DNA of 64,000 bases from DATKNA01 sp963755755 (GTDB lineage Bacteria > Actinomycetota > Actinomycetes > Actinomycetales > Kineosporiaceae), in contig CAVWLJ010000010.1 of the NCBI GenBank assembly GCA_963755755.1, positions 310,001-374,000 on the forward strand. Direction: 5' to 3'. The position numbers were made by a program, and so were the translations under genes. Below the pieces are notes generated by a model. That model did no database searches and had not been told where the DNA came from. It saw only the letters and a program-made list of their open reading frames with translations. Below, piece by piece: positions 30,257 through 39,511 of the stretch; positions within the stretch are counted from its first letter, which is position 1; every line of letters begins with the position of its first letter.

Positions 30257-30811
30257 TCAGGCGGCGGGGACGGCGAGGCCGTCCACGACCTCGGCGCCCG
30301 GGAGCTCCGCGAGCAGCGCGCCGGGCAGGAGGAGCTTGCTGCGCCGCACGCCGCTGCCGATCACGGTCAGAGGCACCGCCGCGACGCGAGCGTCGACGAG
30401 GATGCGCCATCCGGCCGGGAGCCCGACCGGCGTGATGCCGCCGTACTCCATGCCCGTCTCCTCGACCGCGCGGTCCGTCGCGAGGAACGAGGCCTTGCGG
30501 ACGTCGAGCAGCCGTCGCACCGCGCCGTTGACGTCGGCGCGGGTCGTGGCGAGGACGACGCAGGCGGCGATCCGCTCGGCTCCCTCGCGGCGGCCCCCGA
30601 CGACGACGCAGTTGGCCGACACGTCGGCCGGCACCTGGTGGGCCTCGACGAGCGCGGCGGTGTCGGCCAGCGCGGGGTCGATCTCGGCCACGGACACCTG
30701 CGCCGTGTGCGGCCACGTGCGCAGCAGGGCCGCGACCGGCGGGGCGAGCAGGTCGGGAGCCTCGAGGGCGGGGCGCGGGACGAGCGTCCCGACGGTCGGC
30801 TGCACGGTCAC
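30257..30811 (-). CDS. YbaK/EbsC-family aminoacyl-tRNA deacylase
   Basis: 184 residues, intact. The fold signatures are VSANCVVVGGRREGAERIAAC, DVRKASFLATDRAVEETGME and GGITPVGLPAGWRILVD, where the lysine and the GxxxP loop form the editing site of YbaK/ProX-type trans-editing domains. These hydrolyse misacylated tRNAs such as Cys- or Ala-tRNA-Pro. Convergent with the anti-sigma gene and divergent from the lipoprotein gene. Confidence 0.85.
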   Translation of the reverse strand: MTVQPTVGTLVPRPALEAPDLLAPPVAALLRTWPHTAQVSVAEIDPALADTAALVEAHQVPADVSANCVVVGGRREGAERIAACVVLATTRADVNGAVRRLLDVRKASFLATDRAVEETGMEYGGITPVGLPAGWRILVDARVAAVPLTVIGSGVRRSKLLLPGALLAELPGAEVVDGLAVPAA

Positions 30812-30867
30812 CGCGCCAGGATGTCATCCGGCCTTGTCGATGCCGGCAGGACGGGGAGGATGACCAC

Positions 30868-31662
30868 GTGCGCCTCGTCGTCGCGGCCCTCGCCACCGTG
30901 CTCGCCCTCGCGGGCTGCTCCGGCGACGGCCCCGGCGACACCGCGGCGAGCGTCACCGGACCGCGCGACGGCGTGACCGCGAGCACCTTCTCCCTCGTCG
31001 ACGGGGCCGACGCCGTCGTCGTCCGCACCGCAGACGTCGGCGACGACCTCTACCGGATCTCCACCCCGCGGGACTCCCGGGTCCGGCCGCAGGTGACCGT
31101 GGACGGCGGGGTCGTCCACCTGCACCTCACCCACCGCGACGGTCCCGGGCCGGCGGACGTCGACGTCCTGCTCAGCCGGGCGGTGCGCTGGCGGGTCGAG
31201 GCCCGCGCCGGCACCGGGTCCTTCACGGCCGACCTGCGCGGCGGAGCCGTGGCCGGCGTCGACGTGCTCGCCGGGTCCGGGCGGGTCGACCTCGCGCTGC
31301 CTCCGCCGCACGGCACGGTGCCGGTGCGGATGGTCGGCGGCACCTCGTCGTGGACGGTGACCCGCCCCGCGGACGTGCCGGTCCGGGCCACGGCCTCGGC
31401 CGGTGCGGGCTCGATCGCCGTGGACGACGTCAGCCGGGTGGGCGTCGCCGCGGGCACCGTGCTCGCGAGCCCGGGATGGCAGGCGGCGGCCGACCGGTAC
31501 GACCTGGACGCCGTCGGGGGCGTGGCCGCCCTCGTCGTCACGGCAGCCGGAGGCGGACGCCGACGCCGACGGCGTCCGCGACGGCGTCCGCCTGACGCTG
31601 GTCCGACGCCTGCCCCCGGCCGAAGGATCACGGCCGCCGGGCTCAGGGCGCGGCGGCGCTGA
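30868..31662 (+). CDS. secreted lipoprotein of unknown function
   Basis: A signal peptide with lipobox (RLVVAALATVLALAGC, Cys17) marks a lipoprotein. The mature part is rich in short beta-like segments (DGGVVHLHLTHRDGPG, VPVRATASAGAGSIAV), reminiscent of beta-solenoid adhesin-like domains. GGGGAGG precedes the GTG start. After VAALVVTAAGG the frame turns into an Arg/Pro-rich tail that looks like out-of-frame sequence. One extra base there would end the protein as TPTPTASATASA at 31595. The C-terminus is therefore doubtful. Confidence 0.6.
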   Translation: MRLVVAALATVLALAGCSGDGPGDTAASVTGPRDGVTASTFSLVDGADAVVVRTADVGDDLYRISTPRDSRVRPQVTVDGGVVHLHLTHRDGPGPADVDVLLSRAVRWRVEARAGTGSFTADLRGGAVAGVDVLAGSGRVDLALPPPHGTVPVRMVGGTSSWTVTRPADVPVRATASAGAGSIAVDDVSRVGVAAGTVLASPGWQAAADRYDLDAVGGVAALVVTAAGGGRRRRRRPRRRPPDAGPTPAPGRRITAAGLRARRR

Positions 31663-32593
31663 GCTCGGTGGGCCGGGCGATGACGTCCACCAGCGCGCCC
31701 CGCCGCCAGACGGTGATCGGCAGGTCCTTGCCGATCGCCTCGGCGAACATGAGCCGCTGCACGGACTGGGCCGTCGACACCGGCTGACCGCCCACGGTCA
31801 GGAGGACGTCGCCGGCGAAGAGGCCGGCCCGGGCGGCCGGGCTGCCCGGCACGACCTCGACGATGCGCAGCCCCTCCTTGCGCCCCAGCCGTTCGGCGAG
31901 TGCCGGCGGCAGCGGGGCCGGCGAGCTGACCAGCCCGAGGAAGGCGCGGCGCACCCGGCCCTCGCCGACGAGCGTCCCGATGATCCGGCGCGTCGTGTCG
32001 TTCACCGGGACGGCGAGGCCGAGCCCGGCGCCGGCGACGGCCGTGTTGATGCCGACGACGCGCGCATGCGAGTCCGCCAGCGCGCCGCCGCTGTTGCCCG
32101 GATTGAGCGCGGCGTCGGTCTGGATGACGTCCTCGACGATCCGCAGGGTGTCGCCGGAGCGGGCCGGCAGCGACCGGCCGACCGCGCTCACCACACCGGC
32201 GGTGACCGTGCCGGCGAGGCCGAGCGGCGTGCCGACGGCGACGACGAGCTGGCCGACCTTGAGCGTCGAGGCCTCGCCGAGGACGGCGGGAGGTGGCGTC
32301 GGCCCGTCGACCCGCACCACCGCGAGGTCGGAGAGCGGGTCGGCGCCGACGAGCCGGAAGGGTGCCGACGTCCCGTCGGCGAAGGCCGCGGTGCCGGTGC
32401 GGGAGCGGCCGACGACGTGCGCGTTGGTGAGGACGTATCCGTCCGCGGTGAAGACGACTCCGCTGCCGGTGCCGCCGCCGCGTCCGTTCGCGCCGATGCG
32501 CAGGGCGGCGACCCGCGGCGTCAGTTCGGCCGCGACGGCGGTGACGACCGCGGAGTAGGCGTCCAGGGCGTCGTCGTCCCGGTGCTCGCTCAT
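31643..32593 (-). CDS. HtrA/DegP-like trypsin protease with PDZ domain
   Basis: 316 residues, intact. The catalytic triad is His in LTNAHVVG, Asp in PLSDLAVVRVDG and Ser in ALNPGNSGGAL. A PDZ domain follows (LRIVEVVPGSPAARAGLFAG). Unlike most HtrA proteins it has no signal peptide or membrane helix: MSEHRDDDALDAYSAVVTAV leads directly into the protease. It therefore appears cytoplasmic or uses an unannotated route. Divergent from the acyl-CoA dehydrogenase gene with 164 nt between. Confidence 0.9.
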   Translation of the reverse strand: MSEHRDDDALDAYSAVVTAVAAELTPRVAALRIGANGRGGGTGSGVVFTADGYVLTNAHVVGRSRTGTAAFADGTSAPFRLVGADPLSDLAVVRVDGPTPPPAVLGEASTLKVGQLVVAVGTPLGLAGTVTAGVVSAVGRSLPARSGDTLRIVEDVIQTDAALNPGNSGGALADSHARVVGINTAVAGAGLGLAVPVNDTTRRIIGTLVGEGRVRRAFLGLVSSPAPLPPALAERLGRKEGLRIVEVVPGSPAARAGLFAGDVLLTVGGQPVSTAQSVQRLMFAEAIGKDLPITVWRRGALVDVIARPTELSAAAP

Positions 32594-32757
32594 GACGACC
32601 TCCCACTGCTGTGATTACCGGATTACATCGTCACCCGGCGAGCGAGGAGCCGTCACCCCTGATCGCGGAGGGCGAACGCCGCCGATCCCGACGCGGAGCA
32701 GCCGCCTCGTGGAGCGCGAACCAGCCCGACGGGCGCAGCGTGCGCAGAATGGACGGC

Positions 32758-33948
32758 ATGACGACGACGTCCCGGACCCCCGACGAGCTCGCCGCCCTCG
32801 ACGGCCTCCTCACCGACGACGAGCGCGACACGGCGGCGACCGTCCGGGCGGTGCTGGACGAGCACGTGCGGCCGCACGTCGCCCAGTGGTACCTCGACGG
32901 GCAGCTGCCGGCGCGCGACCTCGCCAAGCTCTTCGGCGACCTCGGCCTGCTCGGCATGCACCTGGAGGGCTACGGCTGCGCGGGCACGACCGCGACCATG
33001 TACGGCGTCGCCTGCCGGGAGCTCGAGGCGGCGGACGGCGGCGTCCGGTCCCTGGTCTCCGTGCAGGGGTCGCTCGCCATGTACGCGATCCACCGGTTCG
33101 GCTCCGAGGAGCAGAAGCAGGAGTGGCTGCCGCGGATGGCGGCGGGGGAGGCGATCGGCTGCTTCGGCCTCACCGAGCCGGACGCCGGCTCCGACCCCTC
33201 GTCGATGCGCACCCGCGCTCGGCGGGACGGCGACGACTGGGTGCTCGACGGCGCCAAGATGTGGATCACCAATGCGCCGGTGGCCGACGTCGCCGTCGTC
33301 TGGGCCAGGACCGAGGACGGCGTCCGGGGCTTCGTCGTCCCGACCGGGACGCCGGGGTTCTCGGCGCCCGAGATCACCGGCAAGCTCTCGCTGCGGGCGT
33401 CCGTCACCGGGCAGATCGTGCTCGAGGGGGTCCGGCTGCCGGCCGACGCCGTCCTGCCCGAGGTCACCGGCCTGCGCGGGCCGCTGTCGTGTCTGACCGA
33501 GGCGCGGTTCGGGATCATCTGGGGCGCGACCGGCGCGATCCGGGACAGCCTCACGGTGGCCCTGGACTACGCCGCGACGCGGGTCCAGTTCGGCCGGCCC
33601 ATCGCCGGCTTCCAGCTCACGCAGGCCAAGTTCGCGGACGCCGAGGCCGCCTACGCCAAGGCCGTGCTGCTCGCGCTGCACCTCGGCCGGGTCAAGGACG
33701 GTGCGGTCGCGGGCGCCCGCATGACGCCCGAGCTGATCAGCCTGGGCAAGCTCGACAACGTGCGGGCGGCGCTCGAGGTCACGCGCAGCATGCGGACGAT
33801 CCTCGGCGGGTCCGGGATCACCGCCGACTACTCACCGCTGCGGCACGCGGCCAACCTCGAGACGGTCCTCACCTACGAGGGCACGCAGGAGGTCCACCAG
33901 CTCGTCGTGGGCAAGGCGCTGACCGGTCTCGACGCCTTCGGCAGCTGA
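32758..33948 (+). CDS. acyl-CoA dehydrogenase, glutaryl-CoA dehydrogenase-like
   Basis: 396 residues, intact. FAD-binding signatures CFGLTEPDAGSDPSSM and WITNAPVADVAVVWA, and the catalytic base Glu in LTYEGTQEVHQLVVG, are present. GGVRSLVSVQGSL matches the loop of glutaryl-CoA dehydrogenase whose Arg binds the distal carboxylate, so glutaryl-CoA or a similar dicarboxyl-CoA is a likely substrate. ATG 32758 is taken; ATG 32749 is 9 nt upstream in frame. It stands alone, with no lysine or tryptophan catabolic genes next to it. Confidence 0.85.
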   Translation: MTTTSRTPDELAALDGLLTDDERDTAATVRAVLDEHVRPHVAQWYLDGQLPARDLAKLFGDLGLLGMHLEGYGCAGTTATMYGVACRELEAADGGVRSLVSVQGSLAMYAIHRFGSEEQKQEWLPRMAAGEAIGCFGLTEPDAGSDPSSMRTRARRDGDDWVLDGAKMWITNAPVADVAVVWARTEDGVRGFVVPTGTPGFSAPEITGKLSLRASVTGQIVLEGVRLPADAVLPEVTGLRGPLSCLTEARFGIIWGATGAIRDSLTVALDYAATRVQFGRPIAGFQLTQAKFADAEAAYAKAVLLALHLGRVKDGAVAGARMTPELISLGKLDNVRAALEVTRSMRTILGGSGITADYSPLRHAANLETVLTYEGTQEVHQLVVGKALTGLDAFGS

Positions 33949-33977
33949 CCCGCGCGCTCGGGAGTGGCCGCGAGGTC

Positions 33978-35690
33978 TCAGTGCGACTCGCGCGCCACCG
34001 CGTCGCCGCTGCTCCCGACGAGGAAGTCGAGGTCCGCTCCGCTGTCCGCGCCGAGCACGGTCTCCACGTAGAGCTTCTCCCAGCCGCGGCCCGGCCGGGC
34101 CAGTGCGGCGAGCATCGCCTCGGACGCGGGGCGGGCGTCGAACTCGGCGTCCGGAACGTCGACGTCGATGCGCCGCGCCTCGACGTCCAGCACGATCCAG
34201 TCGCCGGTGCGGACCTTGCCCAGCGGCCCGCCGGCGGCGCCCTCCGGTGACACGTGCAGGACGACGGTGCCGTACGCCGTCCCGCTCATCCGGCCGTCGC
34301 AGATCCGGACCATGTCCCGCACGCCCTGCTCCAGCAGCTTCGTGGGCAAGGGCAGGTTCGCCACCTCCGGCATGCCCGGGTAGCCCTTCGGCCCGCACCC
34401 GCGCAGCACGAGCACCGTCGACGCGTCGACGTCCAGCGACGGGTCGTCGAGGCGCGCGCGCATGTCCTCGACCGAGTCGAACACCAGCGCCCGGCCGCGG
34501 TGCTTGAGCAGGTGCGGCGACGCCGCCGCGGGCTTGATCACGGCACCGCTCGGCGCGAGGTTGCCGCGGAGCACGGCGATGCCGGCGTTCTCCTTCAGCG
34601 GGCTCTCCAGCGGGCGCAGCACCTCGGCGTCCCAGATGTGCGCGTCGTCGAGGTGGTCGACGAGCGGGCGGCCGTCCACGGCGACCGCCGAGGGGTCGAG
34701 CAGCGAGCGGATCTCCCGCAGCACGGCGAGCAGGCCGCCGGCCCGGTGGAAGTCCTCCATGAGGAACCGCCCCGCCGGCTGCAGGTCGACGAGCAGCGGC
34801 ACCTGGTGCCCGATCCGGTCGAAGTCCTCCAGCGTCAGGTCGACGCCGAGCCGGCCGGCGATCGCCAGCAGGTGCACCACGGCGTTCGTCGACCCGCCGA
34901 GCGCCGCGAGCGCCACGATCGCGTTGGCGAACGCGGCCCGGGTCATCACCTCGCTGGGACGCCGCCCCGCGGCGACCAGCTCGACGGCGAGCCGGCCGCT
35001 CGCGTGCGACTGGCTGAGCAGCCGGCTGTCCGGCGCAGGGAGCCCGGCCGTGCCCGTCAGGGTCATGCCCAGCACCTCGGCGAGCAGCCCCATGGTGGAC
35101 GCCGTCCCCATGGTGTTGCAGTGGCCGCGCGAGCGGATCATCGACGACTCCGACTCCAGGAACGCCTCGCGCGACAGCGTGCCCGCCCGGACCTCCTCCG
35201 ACAGCCGCCAGACGTCCGTGCCGCAGCCGAGCGGGACGCCCCGGAACGTCCCGTTGAGCATCGGGCCGCCAGGCACGACGACGGCCGGCAGGTCGACCGA
35301 CGCCGCGGCCATGAGCAGGGCCGGGATCGTCTTGTCGCAGCCGCCGAGCAGCACGACGGCGTCGATCGGGTTGGCGCGGAGCATCTCCTCGATCTGCATC
35401 GCCGCGAGGTTGCGCCACAGCATCGCCGTCGGCCGCACGTTCGTCTCGCCCAGCGACATCACCGGCAGCTCCTGCGGCACGCCGCCGGCCTCCCACACGC
35501 CGGCGGCCACGCTGCGGGCGATCTCGTCGAGATGGCGGTTGCACGGCGTGAGGTCCGAGGCGGTGTTCGCGATGGCGATCTGGGGCCGCCCCTCGAACGC
35601 CGACGGCGGCAGGCCGCGCCGCATCCACGCGCGGTGGATGTAGCCGTTGCGGTCCTCCCCGGCGTACCACTGGTCGCTGCGCAGGCTCAT
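33978..35690 (-). CDS. IlvD/Edd-family dehydratase (sugar-acid type)
   Basis: 570 residues, intact. GGCDKTIPALLMAAASVDLP carries a cluster Cys, SRGHCNTMGTASTMG another, and RICDGRMSGTAYGTVVLHV is the C-terminal signature with the catalytic Ser region. The opening RSDQWYAGEDRNGYIHRAWM is more like arabinonate/xylonate dehydratases than the branched-chain enzyme IlvD. It would convert an aldonate to its 2-keto-3-deoxy acid. The divergent neighbour is an SMP-30-like protein, a family with sugar lactonases, which supports a sugar-acid role (inference). Confidence 0.87.
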   Translation of the reverse strand: MSLRSDQWYAGEDRNGYIHRAWMRRGLPPSAFEGRPQIAIANTASDLTPCNRHLDEIARSVAAGVWEAGGVPQELPVMSLGETNVRPTAMLWRNLAAMQIEEMLRANPIDAVVLLGGCDKTIPALLMAAASVDLPAVVVPGGPMLNGTFRGVPLGCGTDVWRLSEEVRAGTLSREAFLESESSMIRSRGHCNTMGTASTMGLLAEVLGMTLTGTAGLPAPDSRLLSQSHASGRLAVELVAAGRRPSEVMTRAAFANAIVALAALGGSTNAVVHLLAIAGRLGVDLTLEDFDRIGHQVPLLVDLQPAGRFLMEDFHRAGGLLAVLREIRSLLDPSAVAVDGRPLVDHLDDAHIWDAEVLRPLESPLKENAGIAVLRGNLAPSGAVIKPAAASPHLLKHRGRALVFDSVEDMRARLDDPSLDVDASTVLVLRGCGPKGYPGMPEVANLPLPTKLLEQGVRDMVRICDGRMSGTAYGTVVLHVSPEGAAGGPLGKVRTGDWIVLDVEARRIDVDVPDAEFDARPASEAMLAALARPGRGWEKLYVETVLGADSGADLDFLVGSSGDAVARESH

Positions 35691-35752
35691 AGCGGCCAGA
35701 CTCTCACGCGCGCGCCTGCGCGCCCGAGGAGCCTGCGGGGCCAGGATGAGGC

Positions 35753-36664
35753 GTGGCCCTTCGCGTGATCCCCGTCCCGAGTCCCGGTGCCGAGGACGTC
35801 GTCGTCGCCGACGACGGCGCGGTGTACACGGGCACCGAGGACGGTGCCGTCTACCGGATCGACCCCGACGGCGAGGGTCGACCGAGGGTGACGAGGGTCG
35901 CGCAGACCGGCGGCCGGCCGCTCGGCATCGAGCTGCTCCCGGACGGCCGCCTGCTCGTCTGCGACGCCCGCCGCGGCCTGCTCGCCGTGGACCCGGCGTC
36001 AGGCGGGATCGAGCGGCTCACCGACGTCCCCATGCTCTTCTGCAACAACGCCGCGGTCGGGGCGGACGGCACGGTGTACGTCTCCGACTCCTCGACCGTG
36101 CATCCGATCGAGCGGTGGAAGGCCGAGGTCGTCGAGCTCACCCGCACCGGGCGGCTGCTGCGGCGCGACCCGGGCGGGCGCGTCGAGGTCGTCCTCGACG
36201 GGCTCGCGTTCGCCAACGGGGTGGCGCTGGCGGCCGACGAGTCCTACGTGGCCGTCGCCGAGACCGCGGCGCGCACCGTCGTCCGGCTCTGGCTGACGGG
36301 CCCCCGAGCCGGGCAGCGGGACCTGCTCGCGGGCGACCTGCCCGGCTACCCGGACAACATCGCGCGCGGGAGCGACGGCCTGGTGTGGGTGTCGATCGCG
36401 AGCCCGGTCGACCGGCTCGTCGAACTGCTCCAGCGCAGCCCCCTGCCGGTGCGCCGGGGCGTGACGCGGATCCCGGCACGGCTCCAGCCGGCACCTCGGC
36501 GCACGGTGCGGGCGCAGGCCTACGACGACGCCGGCCGGCTCGTGCGCGACGTGACGGAGGACGCCGGTATCTACCACATGGTCACCGGTGTCCGGGAGCA
36601 CGGCGGCCGGCTCTGGTTGGGGAGCCTGCACGAACCCGCGGTCGCGGTCGTCGACCTCTCCTGA
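35753..36664 (+). CDS. SMP-30/gluconolactonase or strictosidine synthase-like beta-propeller
   Basis: 303 residues, intact, GTG start. Propeller blades are seen as VVVADDGAVYTGTEDGAVYR, RPLGIELLPDGRLLVCDARR, MLFCNNAAVGADGTVYVSDS and LPGYPDNIARGSDGLVWVSI. The CNN and DN residues fit the metal site of the family. DSSTVHPIERWKAEVVEL and FANGVALAADESYVAVAET are closer to the strictosidine synthase/APMAP branch than to SMP-30 itself. Divergent from the sugar-acid dehydratase, so a lactonase role is plausible but unproven. Confidence 0.8.
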   Translation: MALRVIPVPSPGAEDVVVADDGAVYTGTEDGAVYRIDPDGEGRPRVTRVAQTGGRPLGIELLPDGRLLVCDARRGLLAVDPASGGIERLTDVPMLFCNNAAVGADGTVYVSDSSTVHPIERWKAEVVELTRTGRLLRRDPGGRVEVVLDGLAFANGVALAADESYVAVAETAARTVVRLWLTGPRAGQRDLLAGDLPGYPDNIARGSDGLVWVSIASPVDRLVELLQRSPLPVRRGVTRIPARLQPAPRRTVRAQAYDDAGRLVRDVTEDAGIYHMVTGVREHGGRLWLGSLHEPAVAVVDLS

Positions 36665-36740
36665 GGTCCGTACTCCGCACCGATGACCACGGCGCCACGA
36701 CGGATCTACCGTCGGGTGCACCGACGAGACGGAGGCCGGC

Positions 36741-38124
36741 GTGATCCGACCGGACTGGAAGGCGCCGCTGGGCGAGGCGTTCGAGCAGGCACTCGCCTAC
36801 CTCGACGGCCTGCCGACCCGGCCGCTCGGACCGCCCCGGACCTCGACGCCCTGCGCGCGGCGCTGGGCGGGCCGCTGCCCGAGGTCCCCGGTGACCCGCG
36901 AGAGGTCGTCGCCGCCCTGGCGCGGGCGGCCGATCCCGGGATCATGCCGTCGGGCAGCGGCAGGTACTTCGGCTTCGTCGTCGGCGGCGCGACGCCGGCC
37001 GCCCTCGCCGCGGACTGGCTGACCGCGGCCTGGGACCAGAACGCGGGGCTGGCGGCGATGGGCCCCTCGGCCGCCGTCGTCGAGGAGGTCGCCGCCGGCT
37101 GGGTCCTCGACGTCCTCGGGCTGCCGGCGCAGGCCTCGGTCGGCTTCGTCACCGGAGCGCAGACGGCGACGCTCACCGGGCTCGCCGTCGGGATCGCCGA
37201 GATGCTGCGCGGCCGCCGGCTGGGACGCCGCCGCCCAGGGGCTCTGGGGCGCGCCAATGGTGCGCGTGCTGGCGGGGGAGAGCCGGCACGGGACGATCGA
37301 CCGGGCGCTGCGCTTCCTCGGGGTCGGCACCGACGCCGTGGTCCCCGTGGTGTGCGACGGCCAGGGCCGGCATGCGGGCCGAGGCGCTGTCGGCGGCCCT
37401 GGCCGGGGTCGACGGGCCCCGTCGTCGTCTGCGCGCAGCTGGGCAACGTCAACAGCGGCGCCCTCGACCCGATCGGCGACATCTGCGACCTTGCCCACGA
37501 GCCGGCGCCTGGGTGCACGTCGACGGGGCCTTCGGGTTGTGGGCGGCGGCGACGCCCCGGCTGCGGCCCCTCGTCGCCGGCGTCGAGCGCGCCGACTCCT
37601 GGGCGACGGACGGGCACAAGTGGCTCAACGTCCCCTACGACTCGGGGATCGTCGTGTGCGCGCATCCGGAGGCGCACCGGGCGGTGATGGGCTCCCGCGC
37701 CGGCTATCTGGTCACCGCCGACGGGCAGGCCCGGGACGGCCTCGACTACGGCCCCGACCACTCCCGCCGCGCCCGCGGGTTCGCGGTCTACGCCGGGCTG
37801 CGCGCGCTCGGGCGGCAGGGCGTGGCCGACCTCGTCGAGCGCGGCTGCGCGGCGGCCCGGCGCTTCGCCGACCAGCTCGCCGCGGCCGACGGTGTCGAGG
37901 TGCTCAACGAGGTCGTCCTCAACCAGGTGCTCGTGCGCTTCGCCGACGACGACGAGCGCACGCGACGGGTCGTCGCGCGGGTCCAGGACGACGGCACGGC
38001 CTGGCTCAGCGGCACCGTCTGGCAGGGGCGGGCGGCGATGCGGATCTCGGTCTCCAACTGGTCGACGGACGACGCCGACGTCGACGCGACGGTGGCCGCG
38101 ATCCTGAGGTGCGCCCGGGACTGA
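36741..38124 (+). CDS. PLP-dependent decarboxylase-like enzyme (group II fold)
   Basis: About 460 residues, fold type I. Visible segments include GSGRYFGFVVGGATPAALA, AAVVEEVAAGWVLDVLGLPA, GFVTGAQTATLTGLAVG and the PLP lysine in SWATDGHKWLNVPYDSG. The order resembles the glutamate/aromatic amino acid decarboxylase group, though such genes are often labelled aspartate aminotransferase family. GGAGG precedes the GTG start. Five frame breaks (about 36832, 37215, 37372, 37418, 37508) each need one base added to or removed from a G or C run. It lies 51 nt before selA; no functional link is evident. Confidence 0.75.
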
Positions 38125-38175
38125 TCCGCGGTGCGGGCGACGCGCCCCGCCGCTCCCGCGACCTAGACTCCGCCG

Positions 38176-39511
38176 GTGGCCGACACCCGCGCCGACGCCG
38201 TCGACGACCCCCGTCGCCGCGTCCCGCGCACGGACGCCGTGCTCGCCGACACGCGACTCGCCGCCGCGGAGGAGCGACTCGGCCGGCCGGCGGTCAAGGC
38301 CGCGGTCACCGCGGCCCTGGGCAAGGTCCGTACCGGGGAGATCGGGGCGTCGGACGCCGTGGACGCCGCGCTCGCCGCGCTGCCCCGGCGGGCCACCTCG
38401 CTGCGGCCCGTCCTGAACGCCACCGGCGTCGTCCTGCACACCAACCTCGGCCGGGCGCCGCTCGGCCCCGCGGCCGTCGAGGCGATCCGGGCCGTCGCCG
38501 GCACGACCGACGTCGAGCTCGACCTCGCCACCGGGCGCCGGGCCCGGCGCGGCCGGGGCATGCTCGAGGCCCTCGCCGCCGCCGTCCCCGCCGCCGAGGC
38601 GGTGCACGTGGTCAACAACGGAGCCGCGGCCGCCGTGCTCGCCGCGACCGCGCTGGCCCAGGGCAAGGAGATCGTGGTCAGCCGCGGCGAGCTCGTCGAG
38701 ATCGGTGACGGGTTCCGGCTGCCCGACCTGCTCACGTCGACCGGCGCCCGCCTGCGCGAGGTGGGCACGACGAACCGCACCAACCTGGGCGACTACGCGG
38801 CGGCGGTCGGACCCGAGACCGGCTTCGTGCTCAAGGTCCACCCGTCGAACTTCGTCGTCACCGGGTTCACGGCCTCGGTGGGGGTCCGCGAGCTGGCCGG
38901 GCTCGGCGCTCCCGTCGTCGTGGACATCGGCTCCGGGCTGCTCGCGCCCGAACCGCTGCTGCCGGACGAGCCGGACGCCGCGAGCACTCTCGCCGCCGGT
39001 GCGGCGCTGGTCACCGCCAGCGGCGACAAGCTGCTCGGTGGTCCGCAGGCCGGTCTGCTGCTCGGCCGGGCGGACGTCGTCGAGCGCCTCCGGCGGCATC
39101 CCCTCGCCCGGGCGCTGCGGGTGGACAAGCTCACCCTCGCCGCGCTCGAGGCGACGCTCACCGGACCGGCGTCGCCGACGGCGTCCGCGCTGCACGCCGG
39201 CGTCGAGGAGCTCGCCGCCCGGGCGCGTGCGCTGGCCGAGCCGGCTGGCCGCGTCCGGCGTCCGGGCGCGGGCGGTGGAGAGCGAGTCGGTCGTCGGCGG
39301 CGGAGGAGCTCCGGGTGTCGGGCTGCCCTCGGCCGCGGTCGAGCTGGCGGCGGAGCTCGCGGCTCCGCTGCGCGCCGGTGATCCCGCCGTGCTCGGGCGG
39401 GTGGAGCGCGGCGTCCTCCTGCTCGACCTGCGCGCCGTCGCTCCCGCCGACGACGACGCGCTCGGGGCGGCCGTCCTCGCGGTCGCCGATCGTGGTGCTC
39501 CGAGGCCCTGA
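38176..39511 (+). CDS. selA: L-seryl-tRNA(Sec) selenium transferase
   Basis: PLP enzyme converting Ser-tRNA-Sec to Sec-tRNA-Sec with selenophosphate. PVLNATGVVLHTNLGRAPL and EVGTTNRTNLGDY are signatures, and the PLP lysine is in SGDKLLGGPQAGLLLGR. About 445 residues. GTG start at 38176. The frame breaks near 39243: shortening CC to C continues ERLAASGVRARAVESESVVG to a stop at 39509-39511, which overlaps the selB start as TGATG. The overlap means coupled expression with selB. Confidence 0.94.
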
